The notes under the pieces: generated by a model | What the model was told of the DNA's origin: nothing | The model's database searches: none | Seen by the model: the letters and a program-made list of their open reading frames with translations, nothing else | Part shown: one piece after another, positions 23,501 through 38,500 of the stretch | Layout of the letters: each line of letters opens with the position of its first letter | Numbering within the stretch: position 1 is the stretch's first letter | Program-made: the position numbers and the translations under genes | From: Escarpia spicata | Taxonomy: Eukaryota; Annelida; Polychaeta; Sabellida; Siboglinidae | Direction: 5' to 3' | Length of the DNA: 64,000 nucleotides | Assembly (NCBI GenBank): GCA_963995525.1 | Contig: CAXEFP010000887.1 | Span: forward strand, 1 to 64,000

Positions 23501-26500
23501 CCTAGTAACACCATTACACACATCTTCCAACAGTCGCACAACACATGCAAACTCCCAGATGACTGGCTCCAAGCCCTAGTAACACCATTACACACATCTT
23601 CCAACAGTCGCACAACACATGCAAACTCCCCGATGACTGGCTCCAAGCCCTAGTAACACCATTACACACATCTTCCAACAGTCGCACAACTCATGCAAAC
23701 TCCCTGATGACTGGCTCCAAGCCCTAGTAACACCATTACACACATCTTCCAACAGTCGCACAACACATGCAAACTCCCTGATGACTGGCTCCAAGCCCTA
23801 GTAACTCCATTACACACATCTTCCAACAGTCGCACAACACATGCAAACTCCCTGATGACTGGCTCCAAGCCCTAGTAACACCATTACACACATCTTCCAA
23901 CAGTCGCACAACACATGCAAACACCCTGATGACTGGCTCCAAGCCCTAGTAACACCATTACACACATCTTCCAACAGTCGCACAACACATGCAAACTCCC
24001 TGATGACTGGCTCCAAGCCCTAGTAACACCATTACACACATATTCCAACAGTCGCACAACACATGCAAACTCCCTGATGACTGGCTCCAAGCCCTAGTAA
24101 CACCAATACACACATCTTCCAACAGTCGCACAACACATGCAAACTCCCTGATGACTGGCTCCAAGCCCTAGTAACACCATTACACACATCTTCCAACAGT
24201 CGCACAACACATGCAAACTCCCTGATGACTGGCTCCAAGCCCTAGTAACACCATTACACACATCTTCCAACAGTCGCACAACACATGCAAACTCCCTGAT
24301 GACTGGCTCCAAGCCCTAGTAACACCAATACACACATCTTCCAACAGTCGCACAACACATGCAAACTCCCTGATGACTGGCTCCAAGCCCTAGTAACACC
24401 ATTACACACATCTTCCAACAGTCGCACAACACATGCAAACTCCCTGATGACTGGCTCCACGCCCTAGTAACACCATTACACACATCTACCAACAGTCGCA
24501 CAACACATGCAAACTCCCTGATGACTCGCTCCAAGCCCTAGTAACACCAATACACACATCTTCCAACAGTCGTACAACACATGCAAACTCCCTGATGACT
24601 GGCTCCAAGCCCTAGTAACACCATTACACACATCTTCCAACAGTCGTACAACACATGCAAACTCCCTGATGACTGGCTCCAAGCCCTAGTAACACCATTA
24701 CACACATCTTCCAACAGTCGCACAACACATGCAAACTCCCTGATGACTGGCTCCAAGCCCTAGTAACACCATTACACACATCTTCCAACAGTCGCACAAC
24801 ACATGCAAACTCCCTGATGACTGGCTCCAAGCCCTAGTAACACCATTACACACATCTTCCAACAGTCGCACAACACATGCAAACTCCCCGATGACGGGCT
24901 CCAAGCCCTAGTAACACCATTACACACATCTTCCAACAGTCGTACAACACATGCAAACTCCCTGATGACTGGCTCCAAGCCCTAGTAACACCATTACACA
25001 CATCTTCCAACAGTCGCACAACACATGCAAACTCCCTGATGACTGGCTCCAAGCCCTAGTAACACCATTACACACATCTTCCAACAGTCGCACAACACAT
25101 GCAAACTCCCTGATGACTGGCTCCAAGCCCTAGTAACACCAATACACACATCTTCCAACAGTCGCACAACACATGCAAACTCCCTGATGACTGGCTCCAA
25201 GCCCTAGTAACACCATTACACACATCTTCCAACAGTCGCACAACACATGCAAACTCCCTGATGACTGGCTCCAAGCCCTAGTAACACCATTACACACATC
25301 TACCAACAGTCGCACAACACATGCAAACTCCCTGATGACTCGCTCCAAGCCCTAGTAACACCAATACACACATCTTCCAACAGTCGTACAACACATGCAA
25401 ACTCCCTGATGACTCGCTCCAAGCCTTAGTAACACCAATGCACACATCTTCCAACAGTCGCATAACACATGCAAACTCCCTGATGACTGGCTCCAAGCCC
25501 TAGTAACACCATTACACACATCTTCCAAAAGTCGTTCAACACATGCAAACTCCCTGATGACTGGCTCCAAGCCCTAGTAACACCAATACACACATCTTCC
25601 AACAGTCGCACAACACATGCAAACTCCCTGATGACTGGCTCCAAGCCCTAGTAACACCATTACACACATCTTTCAACAGTCGTACAACACATGCAAACTC
25701 CCTGATGACTGGTTCCAAGCCTTAGTAACACCAATACACACATCTTCCAACAGTCGCACAACACATGCAAACTCCCTGATGACTCGCTCCAAGCCCTAGT
25801 AACACCAATACACACATCTTCCAACAGTCGCACACAACACATGCAAACTCCCTGATGACTGGCTCCAAGCCCTAGTAACACCATTACACACATCGTCCAA
25901 CAGTCGCACAACACATGCACACTCCCTGATGACTGGCTCCAAGCCCTAGTAACACAATTACACACATCTTCCAACAGTCGCACAACACATGCAAACTCCC
26001 TGATGACTGGCTCCAAGCCCTAGTAACACCATTACACACATCTTCCAACAGTCGCACAACACATGCAAACTCCCTGATGACTGGCTCCAAGCCCTAGTAA
26101 CACCATTACACACATCTTCCAACAGTCGTACAACACATGCAAACTCCCTGATGACTGGCTCGAAGTCCTAGTAACACCATTACACACATCTTCCAACAGT
26201 CGTACAACACATGCAAACTCCCTGATGACTGGCTCCAAGCCCTAGTAACACCATTACACACATCTTCCAACAGTCGTACAACACATGCAAACTCCCTGAT
26301 GACTGGCTCCAAGCCCTAGTAACACCATTACACACATCTTCCAACAGTCGTACAACACATGCAAACTCCCCGATGACTCGCTCCAAGCCCTAGTAACACC
26401 ATTACACACATCTTCCAACAGTCGTACAACACATGCAAACTCCCTGATGACTGGCTCCAAGCCCTAGTAACACCATTACGCACATCTTCCAACAGTCGCT

Positions 26501-29500
26501 CAACACATGCAAACTCCCTGATGACTGGCTCCAAGCCCTAGTAACACCATTACACATATCTTCCAACAGTCGCACAAAACATGCAAACTCCCTGATGACT
26601 GGCTCCAAGCCCTAGTAACACCAATACACACATCTTCCAACAGTCGTACAACACATGCAAACTCCCTGATGACTGGCTCCAAGCCCTAGTAACACCATTA
26701 CACACATCTTCCAACAGTCGCACAACACATGCAAACTCCCTGATGACTGGCTCCAAGCCCTAGTAACACCATTACACACATCTTCCAACAGTCGCACAAC
26801 ACATGCAAACTCCCAGATGACTGGCTCCAAGCCCTAGTAACACCATTACACACATCTTCCAACAGTCGCACAACACATGCAAACTCCCCGATGACTGGCT
26901 CCAAGCCCTAGTAACACCATTACTCACATCTTCCAACAGTCGCACAACACATGCAAACTCCCTGATGACTGGCTCCAAGCCCTAGTAACACCATTACACA
27001 CATCTTCCAACAGTCGCACAACACATGCAAACTCCCTGATGACTGGCTCCAAGCCCTAGTAACTCCATTACACACATCTTCCAACAGTCGCACAACACAT
27101 GCAAACTCCCTGATGACTGGCTCCAAGCACTAGTAACACCATTACACACATCTTCCAACAGTCGTACAACACATGCAAACTCCCTGATGATTGGCTCCAA
27201 GCCCTAGTAACACCATTACACACATCTTCCAACAGTCGCACAACACATGCAAACTACCTGATGACTGGCTCCAAGCCCTAGTAACACCATTACACACATC
27301 TTCCAACAGTCGTACAACACATGCAAACTCCATGATGACTGGCTCCAAGCCCTAGTAACACCATTACACACATCTTCCAACAGTCGCACAACACATGCAA
27401 ACTCCCTGATGACTGGCTCCAAGCCCTAGTAACACCATTACACACATCTTCCAACAGTCGCACAACACATGCAAACTCCCTGATGACTGGCTCCAAGCCC
27501 TAGTAACACCATTACACACATCTTCCAACAGTCGCACAACACATGCAAACTCCCTGATGACTGGCTCCAAGCCCTAGTAACACCATTACACACATCTTCC
27601 AACAGTCGCACAACACATGCAAACTCCCTGATGACTGGCTCCAAGCCCTAGTAACACCAATACACACATCTTCCAACAGTCGCACAACACATGCAAACTC
27701 CCTGATGACTGGCTCCAAGCCCTAGTAACACCATTACACACATCTTCCAACAGTCGCACAACACATGCAAACTCCCTGATGACTGGCTCCAAGCCCTAGT
27801 AACACCATTACACACATCTACCAACAGTCGCACAACACATGCAAACTCCCTGATGACTCGCTCCAAGCCCTAGTAACACCAATACACACATCTTCCAACA
27901 GTCGTACAACACATGCAAACTCCCTGATGACTGGCTCCAAGCCCTAGTAACACCATTACACACATCTTCCAACAGTCGTACAACACATGCAAACTCCCTG
28001 ATGACTGGCTCCAAGCCCTAGTAACACCATTACACACATCTTCCAACAGTCGCACAACACATGCAAACTCCCTGATGACTGGCTCCAAGCCCTAGTAACA
28101 CCATTACACACATCTTCCAACAGTCGCACAACACATGCAAACTCCCTGATGACTGGCTCCAAGCCCTAGTAACACCATTACACACATCTTCCAACAGTCG
28201 CACAACACATGCAAACTCCCCGATGACTGGCTCCAAGCCCTAGTAACACCATTACACACATCTTCCAACAGTCGTACAACACATGCAAACTCCCTGATGA
28301 CTGGCTCCAAGCCCTAGTAACACCATTACACACATCTTCCAACAGTCGCACAACACATGCAAACTCCCTGATGACTGGCTCCAAGCCCTAGTAACACCAT
28401 TACACACATCTTCCAACAGTCGCACAACACATGCAAACTCCCTGATGACTGGCTCCAAGCCCTAGTAACACCAATACACACATCTTCCAACAGTCGCACA
28501 ACACATGCAAACTCCCTGATGACTGGCTCCAAGCCCTAGTAACACCATTACACACATCTTCCAACAGTCGCACAACACATGCAAACTCCTTGATGACTGG
28601 CTCCAAGCCCTAGTAACACCATTACACACATCTACCAACAGTCGCACAACATATGCAAACTCCCTGATGACTCGCTCCAAGCCCTAGTAACACCAATACA
28701 ACATCTTCCAACAGTCGTACAACACATGCAAACTCCCTGATGACTCGCTCCAAGCCTTAGTAACACCAATGCACACATCTTCCAACAGTCGCACAACACA
28801 TGCAAACTCCCTGATGACTGGCTCCAAGCCCTAGTAACACCATTACACACATCTTCCAAAAGTCGTACAACACATGCAAACTCCCTGATGACTGGCTCCA
28901 AGCCCTAGTAACACCAATACACACATCTTCCAACAGTCGCACAACACATGCAAACTCCCTGATGACTGGCTCCAAGCCCTAGTAACACCATTACACACAT
29001 CTTCCAACAGTCGCACAACACATGCAAACTCCCTGATGACTGGCTCCAAGCCCTAGTAACACCATTACACACATCTTCCAACAGTCGCACAACACATGCA
29101 AACTCCCTGATGACTGGCTCCAAGCCCTAGTAACACCATTACACACATCTTCCAACAGTCGCACAACACATGCAAACTCCCTGATGACTGGCTCCAAGCC
29201 CTAGTAACACCAATACACACATCTTCCAACAGTCGCACAACACATGCAAACTCCCTGATGACTGGCTCCAAGCCCTAGTAACACCATTACACACATCTTC
29301 CAACAGTCGCACAACACATGCAAACTCCTTCATGACTGGCTCCAAGCCCTAGTAACACCATTACACACATCTACCAACAGTCGCACAACATATGCAAACT
29401 CCCTGATGACTCGCTCCAAGCCCTAGTAACACCAATACAACATCTTCCAACAGTCGTACAACACATGCAAACTCCCTGATGACTCGCTCCAAGCCTTAGT

Positions 29501-32500
29501 AACACCAATGCACACATCTTCCAACAGTCGCACAACACATGCAAACTCCCTGATGACTGGCTCCAAGCCCTAGTAACACCATTACACACATCTTCCAAAA
29601 GTCGTACAACACATGCAAACTCCCTGATGACTGGCTCCAAGCCCTAGTAACACCAATACACACATCTTCCAACAGTCGCACAACACATGCAAACTCCCTG
29701 ATGACTGGCTCCAAGCCCTAGTAACACCATTACACACATCTTTCAACAGTCGTACAACACATGCAAACTCCCTGATGACTGGTTCCAAGCCTTAGTAACA
29801 CCAATACACACATCTTCCAACAGTCGCACAACACATGCAAACTCCCTGATGACTCGCTCCAAGCCCTAGTAACACCAATACACACATCTTCCAACAGTCG
29901 CACACAACACATGCAAACTCCCTGATGACTGGCTCCAAGCCCTAGTAACACCATTACACACATCGTCCAACAGTCGCACAACACATGCACACTCCCTGAT
30001 GACTGGCTCCAAGCCCTAGTAACACCATTACACACATCTTCCAACAGTCGCACAACACATGCAAACTCCCTGATGACTGGCTCCAAGCCCTAGTAACACC
30101 ATTACACACATCTTCCAACAGTCGCACAACACATGCAAACTCCCTGATGACTGGCTCCAAGCCCTAGTAACACCATTACACACATCTTCCAACAGTCGTA
30201 CAACACATGCAAACTCCCTGATGACTGGCTCGAAGCCCTAGTAACACCATTACACACATCTTCCAACAGTCGTACAACACATGCAAACTCCCTGATGACT
30301 GGCTCCAAGCCCTAGTAACACCATTACACACATCTTCCAACAGTCGTACAACACATGCAAACTCCCTGATGACTGGCTCCAAGCCCTAGTAACACCATTA
30401 CACACATCTTCCAACAGTCGTACAACACATGCAAACTCCCCGATGACTCGCTCCAAGCCCTAGTAACACCATTACACACATCTTCCAACAGTCGTACAAC
30501 ACATGCAAACTCCCTGATGACTGGCTCCAAGCCCTAGTAACACCATTACACACATCTTCCAACAGTCGCACAACACATGCAAACTCCCTGATGACTGGCT
30601 CCAAGCCCTAGTAACACCATTACACATATCTTCCAACAGTCGCACAAAACATGCAAACTCCCTGATGACTGGCTCCAAGCCCTAGTAACACCAATACACA
30701 CATCTTCCAACAGTCGTACAACACATGCAAACTCCCTGATGACTGGCTCCAAGCCCTAGTAACACCATTACACACATCTTCCAACAGTCGCACAACACAT
30801 GCAAACTCCCTGATGACTGGTTCCAAGCCCTAGTAACACCATTACACACATCTTCCAACAGTCGCACAACACATGCAAACTCCCAGATGACTGGCTCCAA
30901 GCCCTAGTAACACCATTACACACATCTTCCAACAGTCGCACAACACATGCAAACTCCCCGATGACTGGCTCCAAGCCCTAGTAACACCATTACACACATC
31001 TTCCAACAGTCGCACAACACATGCAAACTCCCCGATGACTGGCTCCAAGCCCTAGTAACACCATTACACACATCTTCCAACAGTCGCACAACACATGCAA
31101 ACACCCCGATGACTGGCTCCAAGCCATAGTAACTCCATTACACACATCTTCCAACAGTCGCACAACACATGCAAACTCCCTGATGACTGGCTCCAAGCCC
31201 TAGTAACACCATTACACACATCTTCCAACAGTCGCACAACACATGCAAACTCCCTGATGACTGGCTCCAAGCCCTAGTAACACCATTACACACATCTTCC
31301 AACAGTCGCACAACACATGCAAACACCCTGATGACTGGCTCCAAGCCCTAGTAACACCATTACACACATCTTCCAACAGTCGCACAACACATGCAAACTC
31401 CCTGATGACTGGCTCCAAGCCCTAGTAACACCATTACACACATATTCCAACAGTCGCACAACACATGCAAACTCCCTGATGACTGGCTCCAAGCCCTAGT
31501 AACACCATTACACACATCTTCCAACAGTCGCACAACACATGCAAACTCCCTGATGACTGGCTCCAAGCCCTAGTAACACCATTACACACATCTTCCAACA
31601 GTCGCACAACACATGCAAACTCCCTGATGACTGGCTCCAAGTCCTAGTAAAACCATTACACACATCTTCCAACAGTCGCACAACAAATGCAAACTCCCTG
31701 ATGACTGGCTCCAAGCCCTAGTAACACCAATACACACATCTTCCAACAGTCGTACAACACATGCAAACTCCCTGATGACTGGCTCCAAGCCCTAGTAACA
31801 CCATTACACACATCTTCCAACAGTCGCACAACACATGCAAACTCCCTGATGACTGGCTCCAAGCCCTAGTAACATCATTACACACATCTTCCAACAGTCG
31901 CACAACACATGCAAACTCCCAGATGACTGGCTCCAAGCCCTAGTAACACCATTACACACATCTTCCAACAGTCGCACAACACATGCAAACTCCCCGATGA
32001 CTGGCTCCAAGCCCTAGTAACACCATTACACACATCTTCCAACAGTCGCACAACACATGCAAACTCCCTGATGACTGGCTCCAAGCCCTAGTAACACCAT
32101 TACACACATCTTCCAACAGTCGCACAACACATGCAAACTCCCCGATGACTGGCTCCAAGCCCTAGTAACACCATTACACACATCTTCCAACAGTCGCACA
32201 ACACATGCAAACTCCTTGATGACTGGCTCCAAGCCCTAGTAACACCATTACACACATCTACCAACAGTCGCACAACATATGCAAACTCCCTGATGACTCG
32301 CTCCAAGCCCTAGTAACACCAATACAACATCTTCCAACAGTCGTACAACACATGCAAACTCCCTGATGACTCGCTCCAAGCCTTAGTAACACCAATGCAC
32401 ACATCTTCCAACAGTCGCACAACACATGCAAACTCCCTGATGACTGGCTCCAAGCCCTAGTAACACCATTACACACATCTTCCAAAAGTCGTACAACACA

Positions 32501-35500
32501 TGCAAACTCCCTGATGACTGGCTCCAAGCCCTAGTAACACCAATACACACATCTTCCAACAGTCGCACAACACATGCAAACTCCCTGATGACTGGCTCCA
32601 AGCCCTAGTAACACCATTACACACATCTTTCAACAGTCGTACAACACATGCAAACTCCCTGATGACTGGTTCCAAGCCTTAGTAACACCAATACACACAT
32701 CTTCCAACAGTCGCACAACACATGCAAACTCCCTGATGACTCGCTCCAAGCCCTAGTAACACCAATACACACATCTTCCAACAGTCGCACACAACACATG
32801 CAAACTCCCTGATGACTGGCTCCAAGCCCTAGTAACACCATTACACACATCGTCCAACAGTCGCACAACACATGCACACTCCCTGATGACTGGCTCCAAG
32901 CCCTAGTAACACCATTACACACATCTTCCAACAGTCGCACAACACATGCAAACTCCCTGATGACTGGCTCCAAGCCCTAGTAACACCATTACACACATCT
33001 TCCAACAGTCGCACAACACATGCAAACTCCCTGATGACTGGCTCCAAGCCCTAGTAACACCATTACACACATCTTCCAACAGTCGTACAACACATGCAAA
33101 CTCCCTGATGACTGGCTCGAAGCCCTAGTAACACCATTACACACATCTTCCAACAGTCGTACAACACATGCAAACTCCCTGATGACTGGCTCCAAGCCCT
33201 AGTAACACCATTACACACATCTTCCAACAGTCGTACAACACATGCAAACTCCCTGATGACTGGCTCCAAGCCCTAGTAACACCATTACACACATCTTCCA
33301 ACAGTCGTACAACACATGCAAACTCCCCGATGACTCGCTCCAAGCCCTAGTAACACCATTACACACATCTTCCAACAGTCGTACAACACATGCAAACTCC
33401 CTGATGACTGGCTCCAAGCCCTAGTAACACCATTACACACATCTTCCAACAGTCGCACAACACATGCAAACTCCCTGATGACTGGCTCCAAGCCCTAGTA
33501 ACACCATTACACATATCTTCCAACAGTCGCACAAAACATGCAAACTCCCTGATGACTGGCTCCAAGCCCTAGTAACACCAATACACACATCTTCCAACAG
33601 TCGTACAACACATGCAAACTCCCTGATGACTGGCTCCAAGCCCTAGTAACACCATTACACACATCTTCCAACAGTCGCACAACACATGCAAACTCCCTGA
33701 TGACTGGTTCCAAGCCCTAGTAACACCATTACACACATCTTCCAACAGTCGCACAACACATGCAAACTCCCAGATGACTGGCTCCAAGCCCTAGTAACAC
33801 CATTACACACATCTTCCAACAGTCGCACAACACATGCAAACTCCCCGATGACTGGCTCCAAGCCCTAGTAACACCATTACACACATCTTCCAACAGTCGC
33901 ACAACACATGCAAACTCCCCGATGACTGGCTCCAAGCCCTAGTAACACCATTACACACATCTTCCAACAGTCGCACAACACATGCAAACTCCCTGATGAC
34001 TGGCTCCAAGCCCTAGTAACTCCATTACACACATCTTCCAACAGTCGCACAACACATGCAAACTCCCTGATGACTGGCTCCAAGCCCTAGTAACACCATT
34101 ACACACATCTTCCAACAGTCGCACAACACATGCAAACTCCCTGATGACTGGCTCCAAGCCCTAGTAACACCATTACACACATCTTCCAACAGTCGCACAA
34201 CACATGCAAACACCCTGATGACTGGCTCCAAGCCCTAGTAACACCATTACACACATCTTCCAACAGTCGCACAACACATGCAAACTCCCTGATGACTGGC
34301 TCCAAGCCCTAGTAACACCATTACACACATATTCCAACAGTCGCACAACACATGCAAACTCCCTGATGACTGGCTCCAAGCCCTAGTAAAACCATTACAC
34401 ACATCTTCCAACAGTCGCACAACAAATGCAAACTCCCTGATGACTGGCTCCAAGCCCTAGTAACACCAATACACACATCTTCCAACAGTCGTACAACACA
34501 TGCAAACTCCCTGATGACTGGCTCCAAGCCCTAGTAAAACCATTACACACATCTTCCAACAGTCGCACAACAAATGCAAACTCCCTGATGACTGGCTCCA
34601 AGCCCTAGTAACACCAATACACACATCTTCCAACAGTCGTACAACACATGCAAACTCCCTGATGACTGGCTCCAAGCCCTAGTAACACCATTACACACAT
34701 CTTCCAACAGTCGCACAACACATGCAAACTCCCTGATGACTGGCTCCAAGCCCTAGTAACATCATTACACACATCTTCCAACAGTCGCACAACACATGCA
34801 AACTCCCAGATGACTGGCTCCAAGCCCTAGTAACACCATTACACACATCTTCCAACAGTCGCACAACACATGCAAACTCCCCGATGACTGGCTCCAAGCC
34901 CTAGTAACACCATTACACACATCTTCCAACAGTCGCACAACACATGCAAACTCCCTGATGACTGGCTCCAAGCCCTAGTAACACCATTACACACATCTTC
35001 CAACAGTCGCACAACACATGCAAACTCCCTGATGACTGGATCCAAGCCCTAGTAACACCAATACACACATCTTCCAACAGTCGTACAACACATGCAAACT
35101 CCCTGATGACTGGCTCGAAGCCCTAGTAACACCAATACACACATCTTCCAACAGTCGTACAACACATGCAAACTCCCTGATGATTGGCTCCAAGCCCTAG
35201 TAACACCATTACACACATCTTCCAACAGTCGTACAACACATGCAAACTCCATGATGACTGGCTCCAAGCCCTAGTAACACCATTACACACATCTTCCAAC
35301 AGTCGCACAACACATGCAAACTCCCTGATGACTGGCTCCAAGCCCTAGTAACACCATTACACACATCTTCCAACAGTCGCACAACACATGCAAACTCCCT
35401 GATGACTGGCTCCAAGCCCTAGTAACACCATTACACACATCTTCCAACAGTCGCACAACACATGCAAACTCCCTGATGACTGGCTCCAAGCCCTAGTAAC

Positions 35501-38500
35501 ACCATTACACACATCTTCCAACAGTCGCACAACACATGCAAACTCCCTGATGACTGGCTCCAAGCCCTAGTAACACCATTACACACATCTTCCAACAGTC
35601 GCACAACACATGCAAACTCCCTGATGACTGGCTCCAAGCCCTAGTAACACCATTACACACATCTTCCAACAGTCGCACAACACATGCAAACTCCCAGATG
35701 ACTGGCTCCAAGCCCTAGTAACACCATTACACACATCTTCCAACAGTCGCACAACACATGCATACTCCCCGATGACTGGCTCCAAGCCCTAGTAACACCA
35801 TTACACACATCTTCCAACAGTCGCACAACACATGCAAACTCCCTGATGACTGGCTCCAAGCCCTAGTAACACCATTACACACATCTTCCAACAGTCGCAC
35901 AACACATGCAAACTCCCTGATGACTGGATCCAAGCCCTAGTAACACCAATACACACATCTTCCAACAGTCGTACAACACATGCAAACTCCCTGATGACTG
36001 GCTCGAAGCCCTAGTAACACCAATACACACATCTTCCAACAGTCGTACAACACATGCAAACTCCCTGATGATTGGCTCCAAGCCCTAGTAACACCATTAC
36101 ACACATCTTCGAACAGTCGCACAACACATGCAAACTACCTGATGACTGGCTCCAAGCCCTAGTAACACCATTACACACATCTTCCAACAGTCGTACAACA
36201 CATGCAAACTCCATGATGACTGGCTCCAAGCCCTAGTAACACCATTACACACATCTTCCAACAGTCGCACAACACATGCAAACTCCCTGATGACTGGCTC
36301 CAAGCCCTAGTAACACCATTACACACATCTTCCAACAGTCGCACAACACATGCAAACTCCCTGATGTCTGGCTCCAAGCCCTAGTAACACCATTACACAC
36401 ATCTTCCAACAGTCGCACAACACATGCAAACTCCCTGATGACTGGCTCCAAGCCCTAGTAACACCATTACACACATCTTCCAACAGTCGCACAACACATG
36501 CAAACTCCCTGATGACTGGCTCCAAGCCCTAGTAACACCATTACACACATCTTCCAACAGTCGCACAACACATGCAAACACCCTGATGACTGGCTCCAAG
36601 CCCTAGTAACACCATTACACACATCTTCCAACAGTCGCACAACACATGCAAACTCCCTGATGACTGGCTCCAAGCCCTAGTAACACCATTACACACATCT
36701 TCCAACAGTCGCACAACACATGCAAACTCCCTGATGACTGGCTCCAAGCCCTAGTAACACCATTACACACATCTTCCAACAGTCGCACAACAAATGCAAA
36801 CTCCCTGATGACTGGCTCCAAGCCCTAGTAACACCATTACACACATCTTCCAACAGTCGCACAACACATGCAAACTCCCTGATGACTGGCTCCAAGCCCT
36901 AGTAACACCATTACACACATCTTCCAACAGTCGCACAACACATGCAAACACCCTGATGACTGGCTCCAAGCCCTAGTAACACCATTACACACATCTTCCA
37001 ACAGTCGCACAACACATGCAAACTCCCTGATGACTGGCTCCAAGCCCTAGTAACACCATTACACACATCTTCCAACAGTCGCACAACACATGCAAACTCC
37101 CTGATGACTGGCTCCAAGCCCTAGTAACACCATTACACACATCTTCCAACAGTCGCACAACAAATGCAAACTCCCTGATGACTGGCTCCAAGCCCTAGTA
37201 ACACCATTACACACATCTTCCAACAGTCGTACAACACATGCAAACTCCCTGATGACTGGCTCCAAGCCCTAGTAACACCATTACACACATCTTCCAACAG
37301 TCGCACAACACATGCAAACTCCCTGATGACTGGCTCCAAGCCCTAGTAACACCATTACACACATCTTCCAACAGTCGCACAACACATGCAAACTCCCTGA
37401 TGACTGGCTCCAAGCCCTAGTAACACCATTACACACATCTTCCAACAGTCGCACAACACATGCAAACTCCCCGATGACTGGCTCCAAGCCCTAGTAACAC
37501 CATTACACACATCTTCCAACAGTCGTACAACACATGCAAACTCCCTGATGACTGGCTCCAAGCCCTAGTAACACCATTACACACATCTTCCAACAGTCGC
37601 ACAACACATGCAAACTCCCTGATGACTGGCTCCAAGCCCTAGTAACACCATTACACACATCTTCCAACAGTCGCACAACACATGCAAACTCCCTGATGAC
37701 TGGCTCCAAGCCCTAGTAACACCAATACACACATCTTCCAACAGTCGCACAACACATGCAAACTCCCTGATGACTGGCTCCAAGCCCTAGTAACACCATT
37801 ACACACATCTTCCAACAGTCGCACAACACATGCAAACTCCCTGATGACTGGCTCCAAGCCCTAGTAACACCATTACACACATCTTCCAACAGTCGCACAA
37901 CACATGCAAACTCCCTGATGACTGGCTCCAAGCCCTAGTAACACCATTACACACATCTTCCAACAGTCGTACAACACATGCAAACTCCCTGATGACTGGC
38001 TCGAAGCCCTAGTAACACCATTACACACATCTTCCAACAGTCGTACAACACATGCAAACTCCCTGATGACTGGCTCCAAGCCCTAGTAACACCATTACAC
38101 ACATCTTCCAACAGTCGTACAACACATGCAAACTCCCTGATGACTGGCTCCAAGCCCTAGTAACATCATTACACACATCTTCCAACAGTCGCACAACACA
38201 TGCAAACTCCCAGATGACTGGCTCCAAGCCCTAGTAACACCATTACACACATCTTCCAACAGTCGCACAACACATGCAAACTCCCCGATGACTGGCTCCA
38301 AGCCCTAGTAACACCATTACACACATCTTCCAACAGTCGCACAACACATGCAAACTCCCTGATGACTGGCTCCAAGCCCTAGTAACACCATTACACACAT
38401 CTTCCAACAGTCGCACAACACATGCAAACTCCCTGATGACTGGATCCAAGCCCTAGTAACACCAATACACACATCTTCCAACAGTCGTACAACACATGCA